From: Pseudanabaena sp.
Lineage (GTDB): Bacteria > Cyanobacteriota > Cyanobacteriia > Pseudanabaenales > Pseudanabaenaceae
Direction of reading: 5' to 3'
DNA: 64,000 bases
Assembly (NCBI GenBank): GCA_003249035.1
Contig: QBMK01000006.1
Span: forward strand, 186,001 to 250,000
Under the pieces are notes generated by a model that saw only the letters and a program-made list of their open reading frames with translations, was not told the origin of the DNA and ran no database searches. The position numbers were made by a program, and so were the translations under genes. Positions 23,611 to 33,483 of the stretch are shown here, one piece after another (position 1 is the stretch's first letter; each line of letters opens with the position of its first letter).

Positions 23611-25363
23611 ATCTAGCAGTCGTCTTCTTATACATATTTTGCAAACTGAGCAGCCCCACACCACCAGTAACTATAAACACTCCCAGTAGCTGAACTAAAT
23701 CCAAGCTATTTCCCAGAATTGCGAATGCTAAGAATGTGGTAAAAACAGGGCCACTGGCGCTAACAATTGATGCTTGGGCTGCTCCCATCAGCTTTGTACC
23801 AAAACTTGTCAGCAAATAACCACTTAGGGTAGTTATCGCGATCAGGAAGCACATGAATATAAGTGAGCTATTTAGAGAAATTGAAGCCAAAGTGAATGGT
23901 AATGTACCAACGCAAAGGAGTAGGATAATTGCAAAGTTAATTGACGTAAATGAGACAGGATTAAGTTGTTTGAAGCAAGCTTGTGAGGTGATGATATATC
24001 CTGCAAAAGAAATACCCGAAAGCATTGCCGCAATTACGCCCCATGTATCAGGTTTAGCTACACCAAAGATGTTATAGGTAAGCATGATGCCGAAATAGAT
24101 CACCCCAATCACTAACCAGCGTTCCTTGCTAGGGCGATCGCCAAATAGCATCCAAGCCATTAACACAGTAACTGTCGGGGAAATGAAAAATAACGTGACA
24201 GCTAAGCCAGGATTTAAAATACCTAAAGCCACATAAATCAAGGCAAAAGAGGTAAATTGCAATAAGGCGCTAAAGGCAACTCGCCAGAATAATAATCTGC
24301 GGTTAGGTGTAAGCAATTGCTGAAAGTCACGTAATACATCCACCCGAAAAATAAACTTAGCAACTATCCACATAATCGGTGTGGCAAAAAGCATTCGCAA
24401 CAATAACAGCATGAAAGAGTTGGGGACAGTTGGTTTAATCAATCCACCAAAACTAAATAGCCCAAAAATACTTGAGTTGGAGAAAACTACCCTTACCAAA
24501 ATATTCTGTAAGGATAAAACCACTGAAGCCCCTAAAACCAAAATAAAACCAATCCACCAATCATTTAGACGATTAGCTGGTTGAACTATAGGAGGAGGTG
24601 ACTCTAAAGAATCAAATGCTTCAGTTGGATCGCCATAGGGGCGAGTGTCATTTGGGTCATATTGTCTAAATTGGCTACTATTAAATGTGGGTATCTGAAT
24701 TTGGTTGTAATTACCGTTGCCGTTAGGAATAAGAGGCTCTGCACTATTACCATTAGCGCCGATGACTCCTGCAAAGCCAGATGAACCGGTGAAGCTGATT
24801 GGCGGATTTACTCCTGTACTTCCCCCACCATAGCGATCGCTCGAAGATCGCCGCAAATATTCATCTATCCTCTCAACAAGTGCCGAAAGCATTAACTCAC
24901 CCTGCTGCCTCTGGGCGTACATCCGTTGCATCTGATCGTCAATATCACGCTGATAGGTATCCACATCTCTTTGCAATGACTGGAATGTGGCACGAATTGC
25001 ACCGTCAAGGTTAAGCATTAACTGCTCAAAATTTTCAGAGTGATCGCTAAGAACCTTTGAGTTCGTTACGATCACATCATTTTTTAGATGATAAGTAATC
25101 GATTGGGCAAGTTGCTCGATCCATTGCTGACGCTGAATTTCTTGCTGATTCATCCCCTGCTGAGCAACAGTCAGCACTTCTTGCTCTTTCCGTTGAGACT
25201 GGAGTCTTTGAATGTCATCTGTTAGGGCATTTTTTTGTGCTTGTAAAATCAAAATTTCACGACTGAGCTTGCCCAGAATGTTTGCCCGCAAATCTGACAA
25301 GTCCTTGGTGACTCCCGCAAGTGTCTGATCGTAAGAACTACTACGAATATTATTGCTCTCCAT
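23609..25363 (-). CDS. EamA/DMT-family transporter with long N-terminal coiled coil
   Basis: From the ATG at 25361-25363, with GAGGTGA 8 nt upstream, the protein has 584 residues. The first 160 are a Gln/Arg-rich coiled coil (LILQAQKNALTDDIQRLQSQRKEQ). A Gly/Ser/Asn-rich linker (about 170-255) follows, then ten membrane helices (about 262-575) with two EamA repeats. The repeat ends are VALGILNPGLAVTLFFISPTV and SASGPVFTTFLAFAILG. DMT transporters export metabolites or drugs. The coiled coil could mediate oligomerisation or partner binding on the cytosolic side. A second, plain EamA transporter lies at 40295. Confidence 0.85.
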   Translation of the reverse strand: MESNNIRSSSYDQTLAGVTKDLSDLRANILGKLSREILILQAQKNALTDDIQRLQSQRKEQEVLTVAQQGMNQQEIQRQQWIEQLAQSITYHLKNDVIVTNSKVLSDHSENFEQLMLNLDGAIRATFQSLQRDVDTYQRDIDDQMQRMYAQRQQGELMLSALVERIDEYLRRSSSDRYGGGSTGVNPPISFTGSSGFAGVIGANGNSAEPLIPNGNGNYNQIQIPTFNSSQFRQYDPNDTRPYGDPTEAFDSLESPPPIVQPANRLNDWWIGFILVLGASVVLSLQNILVRVVFSNSSIFGLFSFGGLIKPTVPNSFMLLLLRMLFATPIMWIVAKFIFRVDVLRDFQQLLTPNRRLLFWRVAFSALLQFTSFALIYVALGILNPGLAVTLFFISPTVTVLMAWMLFGDRPSKERWLVIGVIYFGIMLTYNIFGVAKPDTWGVIAAMLSGISFAGYIITSQACFKQLNPVSFTSINFAIILLLCVGTLPFTLASISLNSSLIFMCFLIAITTLSGYLLTSFGTKLMGAAQASIVSASGPVFTTFLAFAILGNSLDLVQLLGVFIVTGGVGLLSLQNMYKKTTAR

Positions 25364-25508
25364 TTGAAAAATCACCTCGTAACAATGCCATCTGAAATAA
25401 TGCTAGGGACAAAGTTTGGCACTAATTTTTTTAGTTGGCTTAATTGGTTGCATCTAGTTTGCGAACTTTATAACACTAATTTGAGCATATGGCATATTTT
25501 GTTTTTAA

Positions 25509-25561
25509 GTGAAGCCCAAAAAAGAGGAGACGCAAAGCGCCTTCTCTTTTTTGGGCTTCAC
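25509..25561. terminator. 25-bp hairpin with AAA loop
   Basis: Arms 25509-25533 and 25537-25561 pair with one A-C mismatch and one wobble around AAA; the outer part is GTGAAGCCCAAAAAAGAG. It lies between the transporter start (25363) and the mfd end (25686). For mfd transcripts on the minus strand it would act as a terminator about 125 nt past the stop. Confidence 0.75.
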
Positions 25562-25577
25562 ATGGAGATCAGCCTGT

Positions 25578-25681
25578 AATACCAATTCACAAAAGTGTGA
25601 CAACACTTCTGTGAATTAAAGACCAAACCCTGTAAGGGTTTTAAAAAGACAAAATGGCTACGCCATTTTGTCTTTTTGTAT
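25578..25681. mobile_element. 104-bp two-hairpin MITE, copy A
   Basis: It starts AATACCAATTCACAAAAG and ends TTTTTGTAT. The left hairpin pairs AATTCACAAAAGTGT with ACACTTCTGTGAATT. The middle has ACCAAACCC...GGGTTTTAAA, and the right hairpin pairs AGACAAAATGGC with GCCATTTTGTCT around TAC. The length equals copy B at 29316-29419. I see no target-site duplication. The element stops 4 nt before the mfd stop codon and could serve as its terminator. Confidence 0.85.
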
Positions 25682-25685
25682 AAAC

Positions 25686-28600
25686 TCAAGATTCGGCTTT
25701 GGCAAGATGCATAGTATCAAGCCATTCGATCAAACTATCAAGCTGCTTGTCATGAGACATTGTGCCTAAGCCCCTCACTGTGACATTGCCTTTGCTATAA
25801 ACAAACCGTGATTGTAAATGACTGGGTAAATACTGATGGAGTAATTTCCAAGCAGGTTCTTCCATCTTAGACTCTAGGACAACATGCTGCTTACCTTCAG
25901 GCTTAATGCGCGAGAATCCAATACGCTTAGCAATCAGTTTTAGCTCCATCACCTTGACAAGCTGCATCGCCGGCGCCGGAACATTACCATAGCAATCATT
26001 CCATTCTTCAATGATTTGGGTGAGTTCGCGGCGGGAATTTACGGAGGCTACTGCCCGATATGCGCTCATCTTGCGATCGCCATCGGGAATATATTCTGCG
26101 GGAATAAAGGCGGTAATCGGCAGATCGATCTGCGTGTCATCAACCTCAGGGATCTCTGAGCCGCGTATTTCCGCGATCGCTTCTTGCAACATCTCCATGT
26201 AAAGATCGAAGCCAATCGTGTTGATTTGTCCAGACTGTTCTGAGCCGAGCAGATTACCCACACCGCGAATCTCCATATCGCGCATTGCTAATTGGTAACC
26301 TGAGCCTAGATGCGTAAATTCTTGAATCGCTTTGAGTCGTTTACGAGCAACATCGGTTAGTTCACCCTTTTCTTGATAAAACAGCCATGCATGGGCTTGA
26401 ATGCCAGCTCGACCGACGCGACCGCGCAATTGATACAGTTGCGCAAGTCCAAATCTTTGGGCATCTTCGATGATGATCGTGTTCACGCGAGGAATGTCTA
26501 GCCCCGATTCAATAATAGTGGTGCAAATCATCATGTCTGCCTCACCACTATTGAAGCTGAGCATAGTTGCTTCTAGTTCAGATTCGGGCATCTGTCCATG
26601 GGCGATCGCCATTCTTACCGACGGCAACATTTCATGAACTCGCGCCGAAACTTCTTCAATATCATCAATACGCGACACCACATAAAAAATCTGTCCACCG
26701 CGATCGAGTTCTTGGCGGATGGCAGCCCTCACTAATTCAAGGTTATAGCGAGAGAGATGGGTCATAATTGATCGCCTTGATGGCGGCGGTGTGGTAATCA
26801 GACTCATTTCGCGCACTCCAGACATCGCCATATATAAAGTTCTTGGAATTGGCGTAGCTGAGAGGGTGAGCACATCTACTTCCGTTTTCATGGTTTTGAT
26901 TTTTTCTTTTTGGGCAACTCCAAAACGTTGCTCTTCATCAATTACCAAAAGCCCTAAATCTTTAAATTCTACATCTTTAGATAAAAGCTGATGTGTGCCC
27001 ACGACAATATCCAGTTCACCAGTCTTTAGCTTGCGATAGATTTCTTTTTTCTCAGAAGTAGTCCGAAAACGATTGAGCAGTGCAATATTGACTGGATAGG
27101 CAGCATAGCGTTCTTGCAAGCTGTGATAATGCTGTTGTGCGAGAATTGTCGTCGGCACGAGTAGAGCGGCTTGTTTCCCAGTTGTCACAGCTTTAAAAAT
27201 TGTGCGAATGGCGACTTCAGTTTTTCCAAATCCTACATCACCACACACTAGCCGATCCATTGGACGACAACTTTCCATGTCCTGTTTGACATCTTGAGTT
27301 GCTTTAAGTTGATCGGGAGTTGCCTGATAGGGAAAAGAATCTTCCATCTCTTGCTGCCAAGGATTATCAGGCGGAAAAGCATATCCAAGCTGTTGCGATC
27401 GCTTTGCATAAAGTTCTAACAAATCAAAAGCAATCTTTTTAATCGCTTTCTTTGCCTTAGCGGTCGCGTTTGTCCATGTTTTACCAGTCATCTTATGCAG
27501 CTCTGGTCTGGCCTCATTCATGCCTCGATAACGGGATAGAATCGACATCTGATCAACAACTACACGCAACAATCCGTCGGCATATTTGAGAACTAAATAT
27601 TCACGAGTTTCATCATTTAGAGTCAACTTCTCTAATTTAATGAATTGCCCTACGCCGTGGTTCTTATGGACGACGTAATCACCTGCTGAGAGCTTATTTA
27701 GATCAACTTGTTTAGAAACTGCGCGTCTACGTTTACGCACATAGTTGGGAGTACCAAGGGCGTGCTGCCCAAAAAATTCGCGATCGCTGATCACCACAAT
27801 TCTATAAGTAGGCAGCACAAACCCTTGAATTTCGGCAGTACCAGAATATTTCAATGCAACGGCGATTCGTAGGTTATGGGTTTTATCGATCGCAGGGTAA
27901 TCGCGAACATTAGGGATAAATTGGGCTTGGCAGTCGTGCTCTTGTAAGAGCGCAACCGTGCGGGAAGGTTGTGCGGAAACGAGAATGATTTTGTATTTCT
28001 GTTCACGATAGTCGCGTATTGTTTGGGCAAGTTTAGCAAACTGATGGGGAATCGCTGGGATAGATCGACTCGACATATTTACGCCGCGATTCTCTTCGCC
28101 TAGCTCAAATAATTCGAGACAATTGAAATTTTGGATTTGTTCTAGGCAGTCTTTAAAGGAGCGATGGAGTTTTCTAGCTCCTCTTTCTCCACCCATTTTT
28201 TGAAATTGAAGGAAAATTTCCTCAGCAGATTCGTACCAGCGATCGCAATGAGCTTTACATTGTTCGATTTCGTCAATTACCACCAAGCAATTTTCTGAAT
28301 CAGGCAGATAGTCCAACAGAGAAGCTGTAGAGTTAGGATGAACAGCAAAACCTTTGGTGCTGAATTCATCTTCTAGATCGCTATCGGTTGATAGAAGTTT
28401 GCCAAGAATATGACCATAGCTAATCGGTGCTAGTAATACTGAAGTAATGCTATCAAGTGGTCTTTGCGTAGAAGGATCAAATTCACGAATACGTTCTATT
28501 TCATCCCCAAACCAGTCAATCCTGACGGGCATTTCACTGGAAACAGGAAAAATATCAATAATATCGCCGCGTCTTCCCCAATGCCCTTCTGTCTCGACCG

Positions 28601-29120
28601 TTGATGTATGCTCATAGCCCATCAAGGTCAGTTTCTCCGCTATATTCTTCAGTTTAATCTCAGAACCAACTTCCAAAGATACGCAATATTCTTTGAATTC
28701 TTCAGGGTGGGGTAAGTGTGGCTGAAGAGCGCGATCAGTTGCCACAATCGCTACTTTCTTTTGATCGCCTTCCCGCTTATCCCAATTGATTAAATCTGCC
28801 AGCACCTGCATCTGTCCCCAAATAATCTCCGATTCAGGTGCATAAGGTTCGTAAGGTAATACATCGGAAGTAGGGTAAAAATGCACAGTCTGCCAACCCA
28901 TCATTTCTAGCTGCACAGACCATCGCCCCGCCTCTTCAATCGTGGCAGCAACAACCAGCATCAGGCTCTCTTGCTTTTGGCTCAGGGTCGAGCTGACGAT
29001 GCCTTTCCCCACTCGCGACAAGCCCGAGAGAGTAAGTTTATGCGATCGCGTCAGTTTACTCTCTAGCTCATCAGTGAGAGGTGATCGAATTAATGAACGA
29101 ATTACAGAGGAAAATGGCAT
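25686..29120 (-). CDS. mfd: Transcription-repair coupling factor Mfd
   Basis: The 1144-residue protein has the family's full plan: a UvrB-homology N-terminus (about 1-330), the CarD-like RNA polymerase-binding domain [17 protein letters not shown] (about 480), RecG-like helicase motifs (Walker [12 protein letters not shown] near 620, [20 protein letters not shown], the [10 protein letters not shown] motif VI region near 900), and a C-terminal TRCF domain (about 1000-1130). It removes RNA polymerase stalled at DNA lesions and recruits UvrA. It is a single gene with terminator-like repeats behind it and a 377-bp spacer in front. Confidence 0.97.
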   Translation of the reverse strand: MPFSSVIRSLIRSPLTDELESKLTRSHKLTLSGLSRVGKGIVSSTLSQKQESLMLVVAATIEEAGRWSVQLEMMGWQTVHFYPTSDVLPYEPYAPESEIIWGQMQVLADLINWDKREGDQKKVAIVATDRALQPHLPHPEEFKEYCVSLEVGSEIKLKNIAEKLTLMGYEHTSTVETEGHWGRRGDIIDIFPVSSEMPVRIDWFGDEIERIREFDPSTQRPLDSITSVLLAPISYGHILGKLLSTDSDLEDEFSTKGFAVHPNSTASLLDYLPDSENCLVVIDEIEQCKAHCDRWYESAEEIFLQFQKMGGERGARKLHRSFKDCLEQIQNFNCLELFELGEENRGVNMSSRSIPAIPHQFAKLAQTIRDYREQKYKIILVSAQPSRTVALLQEHDCQAQFIPNVRDYPAIDKTHNLRIAVALKYSGTAEIQGFVLPTYRIVVISDREFFGQHALGTPNYVRKRRRAVSKQVDLNKLSAGDYVVHKNHGVGQFIKLEKLTLNDETREYLVLKYADGLLRVVVDQMSILSRYRGMNEARPELHKMTGKTWTNATAKAKKAIKKIAFDLLELYAKRSQQLGYAFPPDNPWQQEMEDSFPYQATPDQLKATQDVKQDMESCRPMDRLVCGDVGFGKTEVAIRTIFKAVTTGKQAALLVPTTILAQQHYHSLQERYAAYPVNIALLNRFRTTSEKKEIYRKLKTGELDIVVGTHQLLSKDVEFKDLGLLVIDEEQRFGVAQKEKIKTMKTEVDVLTLSATPIPRTLYMAMSGVREMSLITTPPPSRRSIMTHLSRYNLELVRAAIRQELDRGGQIFYVVSRIDDIEEVSARVHEMLPSVRMAIAHGQMPESELEATMLSFNSGEADMMICTTIIESGLDIPRVNTIIIEDAQRFGLAQLYQLRGRVGRAGIQAHAWLFYQEKGELTDVARKRLKAIQEFTHLGSGYQLAMRDMEIRGVGNLLGSEQSGQINTIGFDLYMEMLQEAIAEIRGSEIPEVDDTQIDLPITAFIPAEYIPDGDRKMSAYRAVASVNSRRELTQIIEEWNDCYGNVPAPAMQLVKVMELKLIAKRIGFSRIKPEGKQHVVLESKMEEPAWKLLHQYLPSHLQSRFVYSKGNVTVRGLGTMSHDKQLDSLIEWLDTMHLAKAES

Positions 29121-29497
29121 GAGCTAGACAATGAAATGGGAGAATTTACAAATGCGATTCAGCTGCATTTATCACTAAGTCTAGCAACAAGTAGGGTGGG
29201 GTATAAGCAAACAAAAGCAGTACTCTTGTCAACTAAAGTGCGATCGACGTATTTACGCCTTTTTTGTTGGCATGAAATGGACATTTCAGAACGCATCCAT
29301 CTTTAACTGACCAATAATACCAATTCACAAAAGTGTGACGACACTTTTGTGAATTAAAAACCAAACCCAGCAAGGGTTTTAAAAACACAAAATGGCTCCG
29401 CCATTTTGTGTTTTGGTATAACTGACCAATGCCCAGTCTTTGGAGCATAGCGCTTTAATTGTTATTTTGGCTCAACCCAAATTTGTCGTAGATCTAG
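29121..29497. other. 377-bp spacer between mfd and the FGE homologue
   Basis: It holds the mfd promoter side and the 104-bp mobile element copy B. No gene-like frame is seen in the rest. The short frames on the minus strand here run through the mobile element. Confidence 0.6.
29316..29419. mobile_element. 104-bp two-hairpin MITE, copy B, with 11-bp target duplication
   Basis: The ends are AATACCAATTCAC and TTTTGGTAT, giving short terminal inverted repeats ATACCAA/TTGGTAT. Left hairpin: AATTCACAAAAGTGT pairs with ACACTTTTGTGAATT. Right hairpin: ACACAAAATGGC pairs with GCCATTTTGTGT around TCC. The element is flanked on both sides by AACTGACCAAT (29305-29315 and 29420-29430), which shows insertion by transposition. 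It has no coding capacity, so a transposase must act in trans. Confidence 0.9.
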
Positions 29498-30466
29498 TTA
29501 CTTCAATGGAGAAACTAGCCGAAACCCAATATGGGACATGCCCGTATCGGGAGACTGTGCCTCTCTCGCTGCCGGACGGTAACGGCTGCAATAGTTGCGG
29601 GCACATAAAAACGAACCTCCTTTAATGACATGCTTGACGACACCAGGATCTCGAGGATCGAAGCTTTGTTCCTGCTGAGAAACTAAGGGATTGACCTGAT
29701 GAGCCATCAGTTGGTGCCCCGGACGATACCAGTCCATCGTCCATTCCCAGACATTGCCAGTCATATCGTAGAGCCCGAAACCATTTGGCGGAAAGGAGCC
29801 GACGGGAGCAGTGCCGAAATAGCCATCTTCTTGAGTATTTTTAACGGGAAACTCACCCTGCCAAGTGTTGGCTTTCTTGGGGGAATAGGTATTGCCCCAA
29901 GAAAAAATCTTGTCTTTTAATCCGCCTCGCGCTGCAAATTCCCATTGCGCCTCACTGGGAAGGGATTTGCCAGCCCATTTTGCATAGGCTTGGGCATCTT
30001 CAAAAGCAACATGAACGACGGGATAGTTTTCTTGTCCCTTAATACTGCTATCAGGTCCTTCTGGATGTTGCCAGCTTGTTCCCGGAACCCAATGCCACCA
30101 ACTCAATTCCTGAATCGACTTTCCAGGAGGGACGGACTGGAAAACAGCGGAACCGGGAGCACGTTCTTCATCAGTGAGATCAGGAAACTGCTCGACAGAA
30201 AGGGGGCGTTCGGCAACAGTGAGATATCCAGTTTCTCTAACGAATTGGCTAAATTGGGCGTTGGTTACCTCATGGGAATCCATACAAAAACCATTAACCT
30301 TGACCTCTTCTGCCGATTGCTCTTCAGGGAGTTGAGCTTCTGCCCCAATGCTAAAGGTTCCACCTCGAATGGCAACCATACCTTCAGGACAGGCGTATGC
30401 TGCTGGAATGGCAACGAAAAAGGTCAAAAGAATGAAGAAAAACGCCAAAATCCTTTCTTGGCTCAT
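29498..30466 (-). CDS. Secreted formylglycine-generating enzyme (FGE/SUMF1-like)
   Basis: The 322-residue protein begins with a signal peptide (ILAFFFILLTFFVAIPAAYAC). The rest is one FGE-sulfatase domain: MVAIRGGTFSIGAEAQ, CMDSHEVTNAQFSQFV, LPSEAQWEFAARGG, YDMTGNVWEWTMDWY and GGSFLCARNYCSRYRPAARE (about residues 283-302). The two Cys in LCARNYC match the copper-binding catalytic pair of true FGEs, so it may convert a Cys of a target protein into formylglycine. Many homologues lack these Cys and are not enzymes. No sulfatase is in the window. The gene has no HIP1 octamer, unlike most neighbours, so acquisition by transfer is possible. Confidence 0.88.
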   Translation of the reverse strand: MSQERILAFFFILLTFFVAIPAAYACPEGMVAIRGGTFSIGAEAQLPEEQSAEEVKVNGFCMDSHEVTNAQFSQFVRETGYLTVAERPLSVEQFPDLTDEERAPGSAVFQSVPPGKSIQELSWWHWVPGTSWQHPEGPDSSIKGQENYPVVHVAFEDAQAYAKWAGKSLPSEAQWEFAARGGLKDKIFSWGNTYSPKKANTWQGEFPVKNTQEDGYFGTAPVGSFPPNGFGLYDMTGNVWEWTMDWYRPGHQLMAHQVNPLVSQQEQSFDPRDPGVVKHVIKGGSFLCARNYCSRYRPAAREAQSPDTGMSHIGFRLVSPLK

Positions 30467-30744
30467 GTTAAATCCCTATTTGCAAATATCATCTCAATAA
30501 ATACTGGACATCTTTATATAAATCAATTTTGGACTAACTAGCATAGAAATATCAATACATTCGGCATTGTTTTTTCGCTCGGAGACTATATAGAGAATTG
30601 ATCTAGACTACTTTATCTTTGCTTTTTCTGGAAATACCGCCCCCATTACGTTCTTAATGGAAGCCAAAAGTGTTCTATGACGAGCCAATTAGGTTTTCAG
30701 CATAGCGATATGATCGTATTTACGAATATATCTTGTCAAATATT

Positions 30745-31284
30745 ATGACCACTGTTCTTGTCCCACTATTTGAAGGCTTTGAAGAAATAGAAGCAATTAC
30801 CATCATCGATGTGTTGCGTCGCGCAGGTGTTGATGTAACGACCGCAGGCTTGACAGCACAAACTGTGTTAGGCGCTTATGCGATCGCTGTTATTGCCGAT
30901 ACACTTCTCGATCTAGTCAATTCTAGTCAATTTGATGCAATCGTCCTTGCTGGCGGAGCAGGTACTTTTCGACTCCGAGAAGATTCCAGAATTACCAAAA
31001 TGTTAATCGCCCATGCCGCAGCAAATAAGCTTGTCGCCGCCATCTGCGCTGCGCCTAGTGTTCTATCCGCCGTAGGTTTACTTAAGGATAAACGCGCCAC
31101 ATCATATCCATCGGTTAAAGAGCAAATGCAAGTCGCGGAATATTTGACAATTCCTGTGGTCGTTGATGGCAATGTAGTGACAAGTCGGGGCGCAGGAACT
31201 GCTATGGCATTTGCGCTCAAGTTAGTGGAAATCTTGCAAGGTGAGGCGATCGCAAATAAACTTGCCGCAGATATGATCGTTTAA
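30745..31284 (+). CDS. DJ-1/PfpI family protein
   Basis: The 179-residue protein has the DJ-1 pattern: VLVPLFEGFEEIEAIT with the conserved Glu near residue 15, VDVTTAGL, FDAIVLAGGAG, and the nucleophile elbow AAICAAPSVL with Cys near residue 99, then VTSRGAGTAMAFAL. Relatives act in protection from oxidative or carbonyl stress, and exact activity is uncertain. I use the ATG at 30745 rather than a TTG four codons upstream. It is a single gene, divergent from the FGE homologue. Confidence 0.9.
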   Translation: MTTVLVPLFEGFEEIEAITIIDVLRRAGVDVTTAGLTAQTVLGAYAIAVIADTLLDLVNSSQFDAIVLAGGAGTFRLREDSRITKMLIAHAAANKLVAAICAAPSVLSAVGLLKDKRATSYPSVKEQMQVAEYLTIPVVVDGNVVTSRGAGTAMAFALKLVEILQGEAIANKLAADMIV

Positions 31285-31367
31285 CTTTTGAGAAGCAATC
31301 CAGAACTAAATTTTCTTCTTGTAAAGCGTAGAGCATTGCTAGCAAATGACACAAGTTTTTCGATACT

Positions 31368-31419
31368 CAAAAAGAAGAGAGCGTGGGGATGCGTTAATCC
31401 TCCTCTCTCTCTTCTTTTG
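31368..31419. terminator. Hairpin behind the DJ-1 gene
   Basis: CAAAAAGAAGAGAG (31368-31381) pairs with the CTCTCTTCTTTTG stretch ending at 31419, with one bulge and a long GC-containing interior. It lies about 85 nt past the DJ-1 stop. Confidence 0.5.
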
Positions 31420-31455
31420 ATTGTGTTGATCGCGATCGCAAATATTTTTGGGTAA

Positions 31456-31490
31456 AAATAAAAATGGACGATTCTCGTCCATTTTTATTT
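31456..31490. terminator. 16-bp hairpin with TTC loop overlapping a stop codon
   Basis: Arms 31456-31471 and 31475-31490 pair perfectly; the arm is AAATAAAAATGGACGA. The last bases of the minus-strand membrane gene, including part of its stop at 31489-31491, lie in the arm. The opposite strand carries a T-run as well, so it works for both convergent genes. Confidence 0.8.
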
Positions 31491-32073
31491 AGGTAAAGGC
31501 AAGCAATCCATAGTATAGATATACACCTAATATCGGGAGGAAAACCAATAACCCCATAAGCGATGATTTGCCAAGGTTAGCCGGTATTCCAAACAAAACT
31601 ATTAAAGCGATGACAATATTAACGAATGGAACAAAAAACCAAAGGAGCCACCATCCAGGTTTTCCTGCAGCGCGAACCATCACCCAAATATTGCCAATCG
31701 GAAGCCATGCTAGCCAACTATTAGGGAGTTCCAGTTTATCTGCAATTTTCATCAAACAGAGACTGCAGAAAACATAAGTAAAAAAGCCATAAATCCCAGC
31801 AAAAAGATATATTTGGGTTACAATGGCTTTTTGTTCTTCAGTTAGTTCAGGTACGTTACTAGGACTAGTTGAATCAGATGGACTAGCTTGAGCAACGATT
31901 GATGATGCGATCGCACTAGATGTCGAGCTAGACATTGGACTAGAAGCAGATAGAATTGGCTCACTAATGAAATGTTGTAAGCTCACAATAGTGAACAAAG
32001 TAATAAAAAATAGAGCAAGCCTGCGCCAAGTTACGCCTAGGTACTGGAAAGGTAAATACTTAGAAAAATTCAC
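31489..32073 (-). CDS. DUF5684-like membrane protein
   Basis: From the GTG at 32071-32073, with AGGAG 8 nt upstream, the protein has 194 residues. A membrane helix near residues 17-33, a Ser-rich polar stretch, and then a domain with about four helices follow: GIYGFFTYVFCSLCLMKIADKL, PNSWLAWLPIGNIWVMVRAAGKPGWWLLWFFVP, NIVIALIVLFGI and the C-terminal LLVFLPILGVYL. The W-(I/L)P-(I/L)xN..., AGKPGWW pattern fits DUF5684 proteins. Function unknown. An in-frame TTG at 32127 gives a longer form without a ribosome-binding site. Confidence 0.65.
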   Translation of the reverse strand: MNFSKYLPFQYLGVTWRRLALFFITLFTIVSLQHFISEPILSASSPMSSSTSSAIASSIVAQASPSDSTSPSNVPELTEEQKAIVTQIYLFAGIYGFFTYVFCSLCLMKIADKLELPNSWLAWLPIGNIWVMVRAAGKPGWWLLWFFVPFVNIVIALIVLFGIPANLGKSSLMGLLVFLPILGVYLYYGLLAFT

Positions 32074-32271
32074 TGTTGACACTCCTAAAACAATCTTAAA
32101 GATAGGATGCAGTACATTTTTTTGCAATACCGTTAGCCTATAGGAATGTCGAGCCTTTTAATCAGTGAGCTTTAGATTTCTTAATTCTTGAATAAGTACT
32201 CAAGCAATCACCAACCACTCACATAAGTGATTATTTTGCTGCTCACAGAAGTGAGTTCATCTACAGCATTA

Positions 32272-32889
32272 CTAACTTGAATAAGTCACAAGACCATGAT
32301 TTTTCTGTAATTGCATTGAAATATCTGGCAGATTATTTAGAAAATCATCCCAAGCTTTGGATGAATCTAACGCCTCAATCACAAATGGTAACGGCTCCGC
32401 TAAGATATCTGGGAAATCAACTTCACCTATGAGCTTGGGTCTGCAAGCTAGTTGTTCTCTGGGTGGTACAAACTGGGCATTGACACCTTGTCGATTTCCT
32501 CTTGGATCGATTCGATACCAGCCAAATTCAGGTAAATAAACAGCATTAAATCCATGTAAGGAGTAAGGAGCACCGCAATCGTCAATACTTAATCTTTGAT
32601 AGCAAAATCCTGTTGGCAAACCATTTGCGCGTAGAAGAGCTGCTAGTAAGTGACTCTTGGCAAAGCAGTAACCTGTTTTATGTTTCAAGACATCCGAAGC
32701 GCGGCAGGTGACAGGATTCATTTGATAATCAACACTATGATGAATCCGATCTCGCACCCACTCAAAACAGGCTTTAGCGATCGCTAAAGGATTTATATGT
32801 TCGGAAGCGATCGCTAAAGCTAATTCTAAGACTTCTCGATTTTGCCAATCAATTATTTCGCTTGAACGCAAATACTCTTGCATAAACAT
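32272..32889 (-). CDS. Transglutaminase-like domain protein
   Basis: The 205-residue protein carries the Cys-His-Asp triad of transglutaminase-like cysteine proteases: KTGYCFAKSHLLAALLRA (Cys near 76), YSLHGFNAVYLPEFG (His near 115) and WYRIDPRGNRQGV (Asp near 130). The domain usually hydrolyses amide bonds or peptides rather than crosslinking. No signal peptide is seen, so it acts in the cytosol. Two ATG codons (32889 and 32883) are possible starts. It lies 50 bp downstream of rppH on the same strand. Confidence 0.85.
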   Translation of the reverse strand: MFMQEYLRSSEIIDWQNREVLELALAIASEHINPLAIAKACFEWVRDRIHHSVDYQMNPVTCRASDVLKHKTGYCFAKSHLLAALLRANGLPTGFCYQRLSIDDCGAPYSLHGFNAVYLPEFGWYRIDPRGNRQGVNAQFVPPREQLACRPKLIGEVDFPDILAEPLPFVIEALDSSKAWDDFLNNLPDISMQLQKNHGLVTYSS

Positions 32890-32939
32890 AACTCAACTGT
32901 AATTTGGAAATCTTTCACAGAAAAATTTTAATTGCAGTT

Positions 32940-33425
32940 TTAACTCAGTTTGCCAATGTAGTCGCGGATCACTGGCGTGAAAATTTTAACTACTTGTTGA
33001 TAGACTTCTCTTTTAAATCTAACAATCGAATCAAGAGTCTGATTGATTGCCATAAATTGCACCACCCTAAACTCGCGATTATGGACATCTAACTTACAAT
33101 TAGATGCAGGATGATCCCAATAAAAAGCAAACCATCGCTGTCTTTGTCCACAATAATTTGCCCATTTTCCAGATAGCTTTAGGGTTGAAGGGAAATCGTA
33201 ATATAGCCATTCAGGATGCACATAGGCTAAGACTGCATTGTTTATGCCTACTTCTTCATACAGTTCCCGCAAAGCTGCTGCTTCAGGATCTTCACCATCA
33301 TCGATTCCACCCTGAGGAAATTGCCATGAATCAGGCACACCAACACGTTCACCGACTAGCACTTCACCTTTACGGTTAAAAACAATAATCCCCACATTTG
33401 GGCGGTAAGATTTTTCGGGTGTCAT
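32940..33425 (-). CDS. rppH: RNA pyrophosphohydrolase, Nudix family (RppH)
   Basis: The 161-residue protein has the Nudix box GGIDDGEDPEAAALRELYEEVGI (about residues 38-60) and the RppH features YRPNVGIIVFNRKGEVLVGER, SWQFPQGG and QRQRWFAFYW. RppH removes pyrophosphate from mRNA 5' ends and starts decay; Np4N hydrolysis is a related activity of the group. It lies upstream of the transglutaminase-like gene and downstream of ilvB on the same strand, separated from ilvB by a hairpin. Confidence 0.92.
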   Translation of the reverse strand: MTPEKSYRPNVGIIVFNRKGEVLVGERVGVPDSWQFPQGGIDDGEDPEAAALRELYEEVGINNAVLAYVHPEWLYYDFPSTLKLSGKWANYCGQRQRWFAFYWDHPASNCKLDVHNREFRVVQFMAINQTLDSIVRFKREVYQQVVKIFTPVIRDYIGKLS

Positions 33426-33483
33426 AGATTTTCACATAAACAAAGCAAAAGCATAGCATCGCCGCCAATTATCATCAAAATAA

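Noticed and set aside
29945-30541. Long open frame (198 codons) on the plus strand opposite the FGE gene
   Set aside because: It is a mirror of a well-supported coding region, has no family motif or ribosome site, and its product reads like an antisense artefact.
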